From: Chloroflexota bacterium
GTDB lineage: Bacteria; Chloroflexota; Dormibacteria; Dormibacterales; Dormibacteraceae
Reading direction: 5' to 3'
Assembly: GCA_005880915.1 (NCBI GenBank)
Contig: VBIW01000041.1
Location: 1 to 64,000 of the forward strand
DNA length: 64,000 nucleotides
The notes under the pieces are model-generated. The model did no database searches. It saw only the letters and a list, made by a program, of their open reading frames with translations, and was not told the DNA's origin. Shown piece after piece: positions 35,109 to 42,819 of this stretch; positions within the stretch are counted from its first letter, which is position 1; each line of letters opens with the position of its first letter. Position numbers and translations under genes: made by a program.

Positions 35109-35184
35109 TGGTGGGCCGCGGTGGACTCGAACCACCTACCTCCGCGTTATCAGCACGGCGCTCTGCCAGTTGAGCTAGCGGCCC
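35109..35184 (-). tRNA. tRNA-Ile (anticodon GAT)
   Basis: On the minus strand the acceptor arm GGGCCGC pairs with GCGGCCC, followed by A and an encoded CCA. The D-arm holds GCTCAACTGGCAGAGC, the anticodon loop is CTGATAA (anticodon GAT, isoleucine) and the T-arm has GGTTCGAGTCC. 76 bases including CCA. No integrase lies beside it. Confidence 0.95.
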
Positions 35185-35256
35185 AGGCCAAGACGAAATC
35201 CGACCCCGACAGGGAGTCTAGTGGGTCGCCTGATTTTACAAAGGCCGCAAAACAAG

Positions 35257-35286
35257 CTGGCCGGGCTCCCGCGCGGAGCCGGCCAG
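35257..35286 (-). terminator. Rho-independent terminator of the membrane gene at 35313
   Basis: CTGGCC-G-GGCTCC and GGAGCCGGCCAG (12 pairs, one bulge) around CGCGC. On the minus strand it is followed by TTGTTTTG. It lies 27 bases after the stop of the small membrane protein gene. Confidence 0.7.
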
Positions 35287-35312
35287 CCGCCGGAGGGATA
35301 AGTGCTCGATTC

Positions 35313-35657
35313 CTAGGTGACCGTCGGTCTCATGACCACCTCGGTCGTGTCTTTCGGGCCTGCGATCGCGTAGGCCAGCATGGCCACGATGCCAAGAATT
35401 CCAAGACTCAGGACGTAGATCAGGAGCACGGCGACAAACCAGCCCCACGCGCGCTGGGAGCCCAGCTTTATGAGCGCCCCAATCCACATCACGAACATGA
35501 CGATGCCGGCAGCGACAGCGATCAAGTAGGCGATCACCGCGCTTGGCGGCGGACTGGTGCCGGCTGCGTTCCGCACCATGACCCCCGCCACGATGCCGGC
35601 AAGCAGCGCCACTATCCATGCTCCGATGAACCACCGCGTCGTGATCGACTTGCTCAT
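35313..35657 (-). CDS. Small four-helix membrane protein
   Basis: 114 residues with a strong Shine-Dalgarno (AGGAGG) before the ATG. Three or four membrane segments are visible (about 9-28, 40-62 and 70-100), with WFIGAWIVALLAGIVAGVM at the start. Family not recognised. It sits between two tRNA genes on the same strand and ends in a clear terminator. Confidence 0.68.
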   Translation of the reverse strand: MSKSITTRWFIGAWIVALLAGIVAGVMVRNAAGTSPPPSAVIAYLIAVAAGIVMFVMWIGALIKLGSQRAWGWFVAVLLIYVLSLGILGIVAMLAYAIAGPKDTTEVVMRPTVT

Positions 35658-35683
35658 TTCGCCTCCTGGGCCTGGCCCAATTC

Positions 35684-35699
35684 CCTTACTCAGGGAACG
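35684..35699. repeat. Short palindrome, possibly a diverged hairpin repeat
   Basis: TTCCC-TTACTC-AGGGAA upstream of the small membrane gene, resembling the CTTCCCCACTCAGTGGGGAAG hairpin at 44606 in loop and arm sequence. Relationship uncertain. Confidence 0.35.
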
Positions 35700-35740
35700 G
35701 GGCCGTACGCGCGGCTACCTAATGAGCCTTGAGGCGAAAG

Positions 35741-35815
35741 CAGGGGCGGAAGGATTCGAACCCTCGGCCCTCGGTTTTGGAGACCGATGCTCTGACCAGA
35801 CTGAGCTACGCCCCT
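35741..35815 (-). tRNA. tRNA-Trp (anticodon CCA)
   Basis: On the minus strand AGGGGCG pairs with CGCCCCT. The anticodon loop CTCCAAA reads CCA (tryptophan), with stems TCGGT/ACCGA. The T-arm has GGGTTCGAATCC. The 3' CCA is not encoded, unlike the nearby tRNA-Ile. 75 bases. Confidence 0.95.
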
Positions 35816-35879
35816 ATGCGCCTACGGAATTCTACCCACCCCCTCAGGCCCACCTCTACCCCGCCGTTAGCATCGATTC

Positions 35880-36635
35880 GTGGCCGCGGATGACCTGCCC
35901 GCCCTGATCGTCGGCGACGTTCACGGCGACATCGAGCGCCTCTTCGCGGCCCTGAAGCCATATCCCGCAGACCGCTGGCGGACGATCTTCCTCGGCGACC
36001 TCATCGACTACGGGTTGTTCGGCGTGGGTGCCTTGAGGTTTGCTCGCGACCGCCCCAACACAGACGTGCTGCTTGGCAACCATGAAGTGGCGATGCTCTG
36101 GGCGTTGCGGGATCGGACGCGCATCGGTTTCTGGATCAGCATCGGCGGCCAGCAACACGACCTGGACGAGCTGCGCAAGGACGAGCCTCTTCAGCAGTGG
36201 ATGCGGACGAGGCCCGCGCTGCTCCGGCTGACCGACCGAACGCTGGTCCAGCACTGCGGCAACGACGCCTACCTCAACCTGGTCCCGGGTGTCGATTCAG
36301 GCATCGTCGACGCGGTCAACCGGAACATCCAAGACCTGCTGGTCAACGAGGGCGAGCGCGAGCTGTGGGACCTGCTCAGCAGTCCGAACGTCTTCGAGAC
36401 CCAACCGCTCCGCCTCGAAAGGTGGTTGGAGCTCACGCACAGCCGGCGCGTGGTCTTCGGCCACAAGCCCCACCGTGGAGCGAAACCCGCGACCTACCAC
36501 GACGGAAAGGCGATCAACTTCGACGGCGGCCTCTCGCGGTCGCACCGCCTCCACCAACGCGGCGCGCCCCTGGCGGCGAGCGTCGGTCCCCTCGATCAGG
36601 CCACCGCGGGCCGGCAGTCCTTGCAGGGCCGGTAA
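35880..36635 (+). CDS. Calcineurin-like metallophosphoesterase
   Basis: 251 residues, GTG start 6 bases after TAGCAT (leaderless type). The metal-binding motifs are in order: VGDVHGD (Asp, His), LGDLIDYG, LGNHEV, a middle His, and VFGHKPH near the end, giving the two-metal centre of Ser/Thr-phosphatase-like and ApaH-like enzymes. It would hydrolyse a phosphate ester in the cytosol; the substrate (phosphoprotein or dinucleotide) is unclear. Its 3' end overlaps the convergent MGMT/Ada gene by 40 bases. Confidence 0.85.
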   Translation: MAADDLPALIVGDVHGDIERLFAALKPYPADRWRTIFLGDLIDYGLFGVGALRFARDRPNTDVLLGNHEVAMLWALRDRTRIGFWISIGGQQHDLDELRKDEPLQQWMRTRPALLRLTDRTLVQHCGNDAYLNLVPGVDSGIVDAVNRNIQDLLVNEGERELWDLLSSPNVFETQPLRLERWLELTHSRRVVFGHKPHRGAKPATYHDGKAINFDGGLSRSHRLHQRGAPLAASVGPLDQATAGRQSLQGR

Positions 36636-37369
36636 CCCGCGGCGCGCGCCTCGGCCTCATCGCGGAAGTAGACGAAGTTCTCCTCCCTTACCTGACGGCC
36701 GTGGTAGCAAGTTGGGAAGCAGAAGATCTTGGTGCTCTTCACTCCCTCATAGCGGAGGCCGGAGCGCGCAAGTTTCTGCAGGCGCGTCAGCTGCACGCCC
36801 TCGAGAGACAGGATCTGGCGCTTGGCCTCCGGGCCGCCTCCGCCGTAGTTTCCGATCACGCCATCCGACCGGATAACGCGGTGGCAGGGGATGAAGTAGG
36901 GGATCGGGTTGTTGGCCAGTGCAGTGCCGACCGCTCGCACAGCGGCGGGGTGGCCGATCTCGCGCGCGATCCAGCCGTATGGCCGCACCTGGCCGCGCGA
37001 AATCTCCAGCGTCTTGTGCAGCACCGCCTGCGAGAACGGGGTCAGGCCGCGAAGGTCGAAGCGCAGCCGGCGCCGGCCCTCGAGCTGGTCCTCGATCTTC
37101 GCCGCCAGATCCGCGGGAGGATCGACTCGGACGAGCTGGCGGCCGATCTCGTTGCGGAACCAACCCTCGAACTCCGCTGCCGACTCGCTCCGCATCGCCG
37201 CCGACACGCCCAGCCGGTTCCACGCGACGTAGACCGGACCGAGAACAGTCTCGAACATCGCGTACGAGTCGGCCATCCCGACGTTTGCAAGCACGCGCTC
37301 GGCAAAGCCCGCGGGCGCCCTCACGTCGCCGAGCCGCTTCAGGTCAAGCATCTCCATCACCTTTGCCAT
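36596..37369 (-). CDS. O6-methylguanine methyltransferase fused to C-terminal Ada-type zinc domain
   Basis: 257 residues. An N-terminal MGMT-like ribonuclease-fold half is followed by the acceptor domain with IPCHRVIRSDG, where Cys162 would take the alkyl group from O6-alkylguanine. The last about 55 residues (from 203) match the Ada zinc-binding domain: FCFPTC (Cys217, Cys221) and RPCKDC (Cys249, Cys252). In Ada this domain is N-terminal and senses methylphosphotriesters; here it is at the other end and the AraC-type DNA-binding domain is absent. It overlaps the upstream ECF sigma gene by 26 bases. Confidence 0.88.
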   Translation of the reverse strand: MAKVMEMLDLKRLGDVRAPAGFAERVLANVGMADSYAMFETVLGPVYVAWNRLGVSAAMRSESAAEFEGWFRNEIGRQLVRVDPPADLAAKIEDQLEGRRRLRFDLRGLTPFSQAVLHKTLEISRGQVRPYGWIAREIGHPAAVRAVGTALANNPIPYFIPCHRVIRSDGVIGNYGGGGPEAKRQILSLEGVQLTRLQKLARSGLRYEGVKSTKIFCFPTCYHGRQVREENFVYFRDEAEARAAGYRPCKDCRPAVA

Positions 37370-37865
37370 CGTTTTCTCCTCTGAGCAATTTCAGTCCGCG
37401 ATGAACGTTCGCCTTGACCGTGCCCACCGGCTGCCCGAGCGCGTCCGCCATCTCCGCGTATGACAGCTCCTGCACGTGGCGCAGCACCACCGCTTCGCGG
37501 TACCGCGGAGGCAGGCACGCCACCCGGGCCGCGAGCTCGTCGATCTCCGCCCTTCGCATCACGTTTTCTTCGGGCCCGGAGCCGTGGTCTGGCTCGCTGC
37601 CGTTCAGCTCGACGAGCCGGGGCCGCACCCCCCGCACGCGATTCCTCACAACGTTCACCGCGATCCGATGCAGCCATGCCTTCTGCTTGAGCTCCCGGAT
37701 CCGCTCCGGCGGATAGGTGACGAGCGCGCGGTAAGCGCGCACGAACGTGTCTTGCGCGACGTCTTCGGCGTCGTGCCGGTTGCCGGTCAGCGCGAGGCCG
37801 AGCGCGTAGATCCGGTGCTGGTGATCGCGCACCAGCCGCTCGAAGACGCGGTCAGTCCCCTCCAT
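37344..37865 (-). CDS. ECF RNA polymerase sigma factor upstream of the MGMT/Ada gene
   Basis: 173 residues from the ATG at 37865, four bases after AGGAGA. The sigma-2 region (RHDAEDVAQDTFVRAYRALV) and sigma-4 helix-turn-helix (LSYAEMADALGQPVGTVKANVHRGL) are clear. No anti-sigma gene follows; instead its 3' end overlaps the MGMT/Ada gene, so the two are translationally coupled. This hints that the sigma factor responds to alkylation or other DNA stress. Another ECF sigma gene starts 77 bases away on the opposite strand. Confidence 0.9.
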   Translation of the reverse strand: MEGTDRVFERLVRDHQHRIYALGLALTGNRHDAEDVAQDTFVRAYRALVTYPPERIRELKQKAWLHRIAVNVVRNRVRGVRPRLVELNGSEPDHGSGPEENVMRRAEIDELAARVACLPPRYREAVVLRHVQELSYAEMADALGQPVGTVKANVHRGLKLLRGENDGKGDGDA

Positions 37866-37942
37866 CAGTCTCCTAAACACAATCGGGGTCGACTGGTTGC
37901 AAGGAACCATGATGCCGCCGAAGGTGTAGAAGATGCGTTCCG

Positions 37943-38506
37943 ATGGAGGGCCGGCCAGCGGACGATTCCGAGTTGATCTCGCGCGCCTTGCGCGGTGAGA
38001 CGGCCGCCTATGAGGAGATCGTGCAGCGATACCAGCAGGTTGCGTTCCGGACTGCCTACGTCATCACCGGCACTGCTGCCGACGCCGAGGACGCGGCGCA
38101 GGAAGGTTTCGTCAAGGCCTACAGGGCACTCAACCGATTCCGCCCAGGGGCGGAATGGCGGCCCTGGTTGCTGCGGATCGTGGCCAATGAGGCGCGCAAC
38201 CGGGCCCGCTCGTCGGGCCGGCGCCATCATCTCGAGCTGCGCCTGATCGAAGGCTTCCGCCCGGGGGATGCGGCCCAATCTCCCGAGGCGGTGGCCATCG
38301 CATCTGACGAGCGACGGCGGCTGATCGCACTTCTGAACGCGATGGCCGACGAGGACCGGCTGGTCATCGCGAGCCGCTATTTCCTCGAGCTGAGCGGCGA
38401 AGAGACGGCGGCTGCCCTGGGAATTCCCGAAGGCACAGTCAAGTCCCGGCTGTCACGTGCACTGGCCAGGCTGAGGGCCCAGGTCGAGGAGGCGCCCGGT
38501 GCCTGA
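37943..38506 (+). CDS. ECF RNA polymerase sigma factor with adjacent anti-sigma gene
   Basis: 187 residues. Sigma-2 with TAADAEDAAQEGFVKAYRAL and sigma-4 with SGEETAAALGIPEGTVKSRL are complete. The start of the membrane anti-sigma-like gene overlaps its end by 8 bases, the common ECF layout. A propeller lipoprotein gene follows, which could be a regulated or sensing partner. It is divergent from the other ECF sigma gene at 37865. Confidence 0.9.
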   Translation: MEGRPADDSELISRALRGETAAYEEIVQRYQQVAFRTAYVITGTAADAEDAAQEGFVKAYRALNRFRPGAEWRPWLLRIVANEARNRARSSGRRHHLELRLIEGFRPGDAAQSPEAVAIASDERRRLIALLNAMADEDRLVIASRYFLELSGEETAAALGIPEGTVKSRLSRALARLRAQVEEAPGA

Positions 38507-39257
38507 CCTCGAAGACCGGCTGGCCGCGCTGACCGCCGCGATCGACTGGCCCCCCACCCCGAGGCTGAGGATTCCCCTCCCCGCTCGCCGGGGAGGGCCA
38601 GGGTGGGGGCGTTCATTTGCCTATGCGGCGGCCGCCGTAGCTCTCATCGTGGCCGCCCTCCTGGCCTACACCCCAACCCGGGACGCGATCGCAAGCTGGG
38701 TCAACCTCCACGTCACGATCACACGGGTCCAGGAGGTACCAACGCCTTCACCCCGACCCTCGGGACCCCTCGGCCAGCGACTTGGCCTCGGCACGCCGAC
38801 GACCCTGGACCCGGCCCAAGCGAAACTCAGCTGGCAGATCGGCGTCCCGGCATCGCTCGGCCGGCCGGATGAGGTTTTCCTTCAGCTGCCCCCCACAGGG
38901 CCGTCGGGAGGCGAGGTCACCCTGGTCTATGCCCAGCGGCCGGACATCCCGACGTCCGGGCTGACCGGAGTTTCGGTTCTGGTCACCGAAGCGCGGGGCA
39001 GCGTAGACGAGGTGTTCTTCCAGAAGATGGTCGGTCCAGACTCGACCATTGAGCAGGTCACCGTGCGTGGGCACGCGGGCTATTGGATCTCGGGCCACCC
39101 GCACGACTTTGTATTCATCGACGCCAGCGGCAATTTCCGCGACGAGACGATGCGCCTCGCCACGAACACGCTGATCTTCGACCTCAACGGAACGATCGTC
39201 CGGATCGAGGGCGATATGACAAAGGCCCAGGCGCTTCAGATCGCAAACTCGGTCTAG
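38499..39257 (+). CDS. Membrane anti-sigma-like protein containing a palindromic repeat in frame
   Basis: 252 residues, GTG start overlapping the sigma gene. A short cytosolic N-terminus (1-38) precedes one membrane helix (about 40-58), then a large outer domain resembling anti-sigma C-terminal domains. No zinc HxxxCxxC motif is present. Residues about 18-37 are encoded by a palindromic repeat (38551-38609), which adds a Pro/Arg/Gly-rich stretch (LPARRGGPGWG) right in the part expected to bind sigma. By position it should hold the sigma factor at the membrane. Confidence 0.72.
   Translation: MPDLEDRLAALTAAIDWPPTPRLRIPLPARRGGPGWGRSFAYAAAAVALIVAALLAYTPTRDAIASWVNLHVTITRVQEVPTPSPRPSGPLGQRLGLGTPTTLDPAQAKLSWQIGVPASLGRPDEVFLQLPPTGPSGGEVTLVYAQRPDIPTSGLTGVSVLVTEARGSVDEVFFQKMVGPDSTIEQVTVRGHAGYWISGHPHDFVFIDASGNFRDETMRLATNTLIFDLNGTIVRIEGDMTKAQALQIANSV
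38551..38609. repeat. Palindromic repeat inside a coding sequence
   Basis: Outer arms CCCCCACCC (38551-38559) and GGGTGGGGG (38601-38609); inner arms CCCTCCCCG (38575-38583) and CGGGGAGGG (38589-38597), loop CTCGC. Both arms are perfect. The inner CTCCCC/GGGGAG part relates to the intergenic elements at 4926, 8388 and 46191. It lies in frame within the anti-sigma-like gene. Confidence 0.8.
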
Positions 39258-39293
39258 GAACCCCGCCCACTCCTGCGGTGTATGGGAGGCGAG

Positions 39294-40508
39294 GTGAAGA
39301 GAATGCGAGCTCTCGGTGCATTGATCTGCGTTGGTCTGGTCACAGCCGGCTGCGCCGCGACACATGGGGTGCTGCCGCCCGCGGGCGGGGACAAGCTCTA
39401 TGAAGCCGTTTCGAACCACAGCTCCCAGCTCGTCTCGGTCATCGACTCGCGCTCTCAGGCCACCGTGCGCAGGCTTCCCCTCGGCGTGCCGTCGCGTGAC
39501 TGGTCGCACCTCTATTCGATCAGCGGCAGCACGCTTGCCGACACCGACCCCCAGACCGGGGAGACGCTGGGCACCATGGCCATTCCGGGCGGCTATCAGC
39601 TGCCCCCCGCGACCATCAGCGGCGTGCCCGGCGGCACCTCAACAGACGGGCGCTGGCTGGTCTTGGAGGCATTCGACCAGGCTTCCGGCACTCACATGAT
39701 CCTGATTGACACCACCACGTCCCACGTGGCACATCGCATAGACCTCGCGGGCCACTTCCGATTCGACGCCATCAGCAACGACGGCAACCGCCTCTACCTG
39801 ATCCAGCTCCTCAACGGCAAGGAGTATTACGTCCGCCTGTACGACGTGCCGACCGCCAGCCTGACCGACAACATCGTCGTCGACAAGAGCAGCGGCGAAC
39901 AGTCGATGACCGGGGTGCGGCTGTCTGGTGTTGCGTCGCCGGACGGACACTGGCTGTACAGCATGTACGTCCGCGAAGACGGCGGACCCTTTGTCCACGC
40001 CCTCAGCCTGGACGGCCCCTTTGCGTTCTGTCTCGATCTGCCCGGCCACGGATACGCCACCAACCCCGCCGAGAAGCAGTGGTCCCTGGTCATGAACAAC
40101 ACTGGAACGCGGGTCTACGCGGTGAACGGCGCGACTGGAACGATCGCTGAGATCGACAACTCGAACCAGTACCAGCCTCAGGTCACGCGGACCGTCAACA
40201 TCCCGACCGTCAGGTCGGCCGGCTCCGGTTCAGGCGGGGCCGTGATCAGCCCCGACGGACGAACGATCGTCACCGCCACCGGCTCGGGAATCGTGTGGGT
40301 GGACTCGGCTCATCTGATTGCCGGGATGCGATCGCTGAACGACTGGCATGTCTCGAGCCTTGGCTTGAGCCCCGACGGGCGGAACCTCTACGCGGTCAGG
40401 GACAGCGGCGCCATAGCCGAGATCGCGATGAGCTCAGCCGAGGTCACTGCGAGATTCGACCCGGCCGAGGGCCAACCGCTGGCTCTTATGAGGGTGGCGG
40501 CTTCTTAG
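39294..40508 (+). CDS. Secreted lipoprotein with beta-propeller repeats
   Basis: 404 residues from the GTG at 39294, four bases after GGGAGG; an ATG at 39303 is the alternative. Signal peptide with lipobox VTAGC. The body has propeller-type repeats such as GVASPDGHWLYSMYV, AVISPDGRTIVTA and GLSPDGRNLYAV (YVTN/PD40 style). Probably anchored outside the membrane. It follows the sigma/anti-sigma pair on the same strand and could be their target or signal partner. Its stop overlaps the convergent small gene by 4 bases. Confidence 0.75.
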   Translation: MKRMRALGALICVGLVTAGCAATHGVLPPAGGDKLYEAVSNHSSQLVSVIDSRSQATVRRLPLGVPSRDWSHLYSISGSTLADTDPQTGETLGTMAIPGGYQLPPATISGVPGGTSTDGRWLVLEAFDQASGTHMILIDTTTSHVAHRIDLAGHFRFDAISNDGNRLYLIQLLNGKEYYVRLYDVPTASLTDNIVVDKSSGEQSMTGVRLSGVASPDGHWLYSMYVREDGGPFVHALSLDGPFAFCLDLPGHGYATNPAEKQWSLVMNNTGTRVYAVNGATGTIAEIDNSNQYQPQVTRTVNIPTVRSAGSGSGGAVISPDGRTIVTATGSGIVWVDSAHLIAGMRSLNDWHVSSLGLSPDGRNLYAVRDSGAIAEIAMSSAEVTARFDPAEGQPLALMRVAAS

Positions 40509-40717
40509 CTTCGTAACCGCGGCACCGGAGGACCGGAAGGCTGGGATAGCGGGGAAAAGTCGGGTCGGTCGCCGACCGCTCGCACATCCAGAAGATGGTG
40601 CGCTTGCCCTTCACCGTTCTGGAGTGCAGACATGACGCGCAAAGCCCGACTTCCACCATTCCAGATCATGTAGCTCTTGGCGCGCCGGCGGCGCATCCGG
40701 ATCCAGGTCAGCGTCAT
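40505..40717 (-). CDS. Small protein, function unknown
   Basis: 70 residues, ATG start; TAATTC lies about 5 bases upstream. Basic N-terminus (RMRRRRAKSY), then GSRALRVMSALQNGEGQAHHLLDV and GDRPDFSPLS. It looks like a real small protein because its stop interlocks with the stop of the lipoprotein gene (TTAG), as in other convergent pairs here. No known family. Confidence 0.45.
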   Translation of the reverse strand: MTLTWIRMRRRRAKSYMIWNGGSRALRVMSALQNGEGQAHHLLDVRAVGDRPDFSPLSQPSGPPVPRLRS

Positions 40718-40766
40718 GACAAGAATTAGGCTGGCGGGGCTTTGTCAGACCACTTGCAGCGAAAAA

Positions 40767-41633
40767 TCACGCCTTTGTAAGGGATGGCAAAGAGTTGAGC
40801 GCATTGACCAGCCGCTCGAAGTTATTGGCGATACCGTATTTGGCCCCAAGCTGCTCGACCTTCTGCGGATGCTCCGGATAGTGGTCGCGGCGCCCACGCG
40901 GCACCTCGATCGGCAGGTCGCGGACCGGGGGCACCACCTTCATCGCGTTCTGGAGATAGTCGGCGTTGGAGCCGCGAAATACGCCGGCCTCGAGCATGGC
41001 CTCCACCGATCCGTAGCGGCTCACGAGCTCGGCGGCTTTCTTGTCGCCGACGCCCGCGATTCCGGGCAGGCCGTCCGATGGATCGCCGCGGAGCATCGCG
41101 AAGTCGGCGTATGAACGGCCCGGGATCGAGTAGCGCCTTTGGACGTCGGCTTCATCGACCTCCACCGGGCCGCCCTTCTGCGGGTAGAGCACGATGATCT
41201 CGCGATCTCGGACAAGGCTGAACAGGTCGCGGTCGCCGCTTGCGATCTCGATTGGCGGTTTCACCTTCGCCGCCAGTGATGCCACGATGTCCTCCGCCTC
41301 ATAACCTTCGAGTCCGACGACGTCGATGCCCACTGCTCCGAGTGAGGCCATGATGATCGGCACCTGCGGGATCAATGCCGGCGGGATCGGTTCCGCGGTG
41401 CGCTGCTCTTTGTAGCCCTTGATCAGCGCGACGCGCCACGCCGGCCGCCAGTCCTCGTCGGTCGTGAAAGCAATGTGGCGCGGCTTCCGATCGGTGACGT
41501 AGCGCGCGAGAGTGTCGAGCGTGCCGCGGACCGCGTTGACCAGGGTGCCGTCGGGCCCCCGCATCGTCTGCGGGATTGCATAGAAGGCTCGGAAGAACAT
41601 GCTCGAGCCGTCGACCAGGAGCCATTCAGGCAA
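40767..41633 (-). CDS. 5'-3' exonuclease (Pol I N-terminal domain-like)
   Basis: 288 residues. LLVDGSSMFFRAFYAIP, EDIVASLAAK, IASGDRDLFSLV and the helix-hairpin-helix DGLPGIAGVGDKKAAELV are the signature elements of the FEN/5'-nuclease family, with metal-binding aspartates in place. The length matches stand-alone 5'-3' exonucleases, not the full polymerase I. It would remove flaps or RNA primers. It is divergent from the lipoprotein at 41671. Confidence 0.9.
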   Translation of the reverse strand: MPEWLLVDGSSMFFRAFYAIPQTMRGPDGTLVNAVRGTLDTLARYVTDRKPRHIAFTTDEDWRPAWRVALIKGYKEQRTAEPIPPALIPQVPIIMASLGAVGIDVVGLEGYEAEDIVASLAAKVKPPIEIASGDRDLFSLVRDREIIVLYPQKGGPVEVDEADVQRRYSIPGRSYADFAMLRGDPSDGLPGIAGVGDKKAAELVSRYGSVEAMLEAGVFRGSNADYLQNAMKVVPPVRDLPIEVPRGRRDHYPEHPQKVEQLGAKYGIANNFERLVNALNSLPSLTKA

Positions 41634-41670
41634 GGCCGAAACATGGTACGGCGGTTAGGATTGCGGCGGT

Positions 41671-42819
41671 TTGCACAGGAAAAGTCCCAACGAGGTCGCC
41701 CAACGCCGGCGCTGCGCGACCTGGATAGGACTCCTTTGCTGCGGTGCAGCGCTGGCTGGGTGCTCGAACGACTTGCCGGCGTCGCCCCCGCCGCCGGCGA
41801 CCCAACAGTCACACACGCCGGCGGGTAACCTGCGGACGCAGCTCGATCTTCTGCTCAGCGAGCAGGTGATGATCGTGGCCAAGGAATCCGCGGCGGCGGT
41901 GAATCACTCCGACGAGTACGCGGGCTATACGGGGCTCCTCGCGACGAACTCCGCCGACCTGGCAGCTCTCTTCGGCCGCGCCTTCGGGACCACCACCTCC
42001 ACACAGCTCGCGCAGGCATGGAACGTCCAGAACGGCTACCTGGTCGACTACGCGATCGGTGTCGTAACGCACAACGACGCCCGGGCCAACGGAGCGATGT
42101 CCGGCCTGACCAACGGATTCGTTCCGCAGTTTGCGCAGCTGATCAGAGATGCCAGCCGGATGCCGCTGGACCCGGTGACCCAGCTCGCGAGCCAGCAGGT
42201 GCTCGAAGACAAAGCGTTCATCGACGACCTCTTCGCGGGTCACTATGCAACCTACTACGCCGACCTGCACCGCGCCTACGCTCAGACCTCACGTTTCGGC
42301 GACGCGCTCGCGGCCCAGATCGCCCAGGACTTTCCCGACAAGTTTCCTGGAGATCCCTCCGCTCACCGTCTCGACGTTCGCGTTTCGTTGAACGAGCTGC
42401 TGCAAGAGCATTCCTACCTCGCGACGATGGCGACCGACTCGGTCATCGCGAATCGTGGCGCCGAGAAGACTGCGGCCCAGGCGGCGCTTGCGGCCAACGC
42501 CGACATGCTGGGCACTGTGTTCGCGACCAACTTCGGCAACAGCGTCGGTACGCAGTTCGACAAGGTGTGGGCGGCGCGCGACGCCGCCATCGTCGGTTAC
42601 GCATCCGGCGACGCCGCCGCCAAGCAAAGCCTGACCGAGACTTTCGTTGCCTCGTTCGCTCCGCTGGCCAAGGTCGGCGCGTCTCCGGTGGCGAGCCAGG
42701 TTGACGCCACGCTCAAAGTCATCGACGATCAGCGCGCCAAGGCGGCCAAGACGATCGCAGGCGATGACCGTGCCGCCGCGACGGCGATGCAGCCCATCGC
42801 GGACTCAATCGAGGGCTGA
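41671..42819 (+). CDS. Lipoprotein with internally duplicated helical domain
   Basis: 382 residues, TTG start. The signal peptide ends in ALAGC (lipobox Cys31), followed by a Pro-rich linker. The mature chain is helical and carries one about 150-residue module twice: LRTQLDLLLSEQVMIVAKES with FGRAFGTTTSTQLAQAW, then VRVSLNELLQEHSYLATMAT with FATNFGNSVGTQFDKVW. Similar duplicated domains occur in secreted proteins of unknown role in other bacteria. Its 3' end overlaps the convergent aminotransferase by 15 bases. Confidence 0.7.
   Translation: MHRKSPNEVAQRRRCATWIGLLCCGAALAGCSNDLPASPPPPATQQSHTPAGNLRTQLDLLLSEQVMIVAKESAAAVNHSDEYAGYTGLLATNSADLAALFGRAFGTTTSTQLAQAWNVQNGYLVDYAIGVVTHNDARANGAMSGLTNGFVPQFAQLIRDASRMPLDPVTQLASQQVLEDKAFIDDLFAGHYATYYADLHRAYAQTSRFGDALAAQIAQDFPDKFPGDPSAHRLDVRVSLNELLQEHSYLATMATDSVIANRGAEKTAAQAALAANADMLGTVFATNFGNSVGTQFDKVWAARDAAIVGYASGDAAAKQSLTETFVASFAPLAKVGASPVASQVDATLKVIDDQRAKAAKTIAGDDRAAATAMQPIADSIEG

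Noticed and set aside
35109..35815. tRNA genes as integration site of a mobile island
   Set aside because: No integrase, no flanking direct repeat of the tRNA 3' end, and neighbouring genes look like ordinary chromosomal ones.
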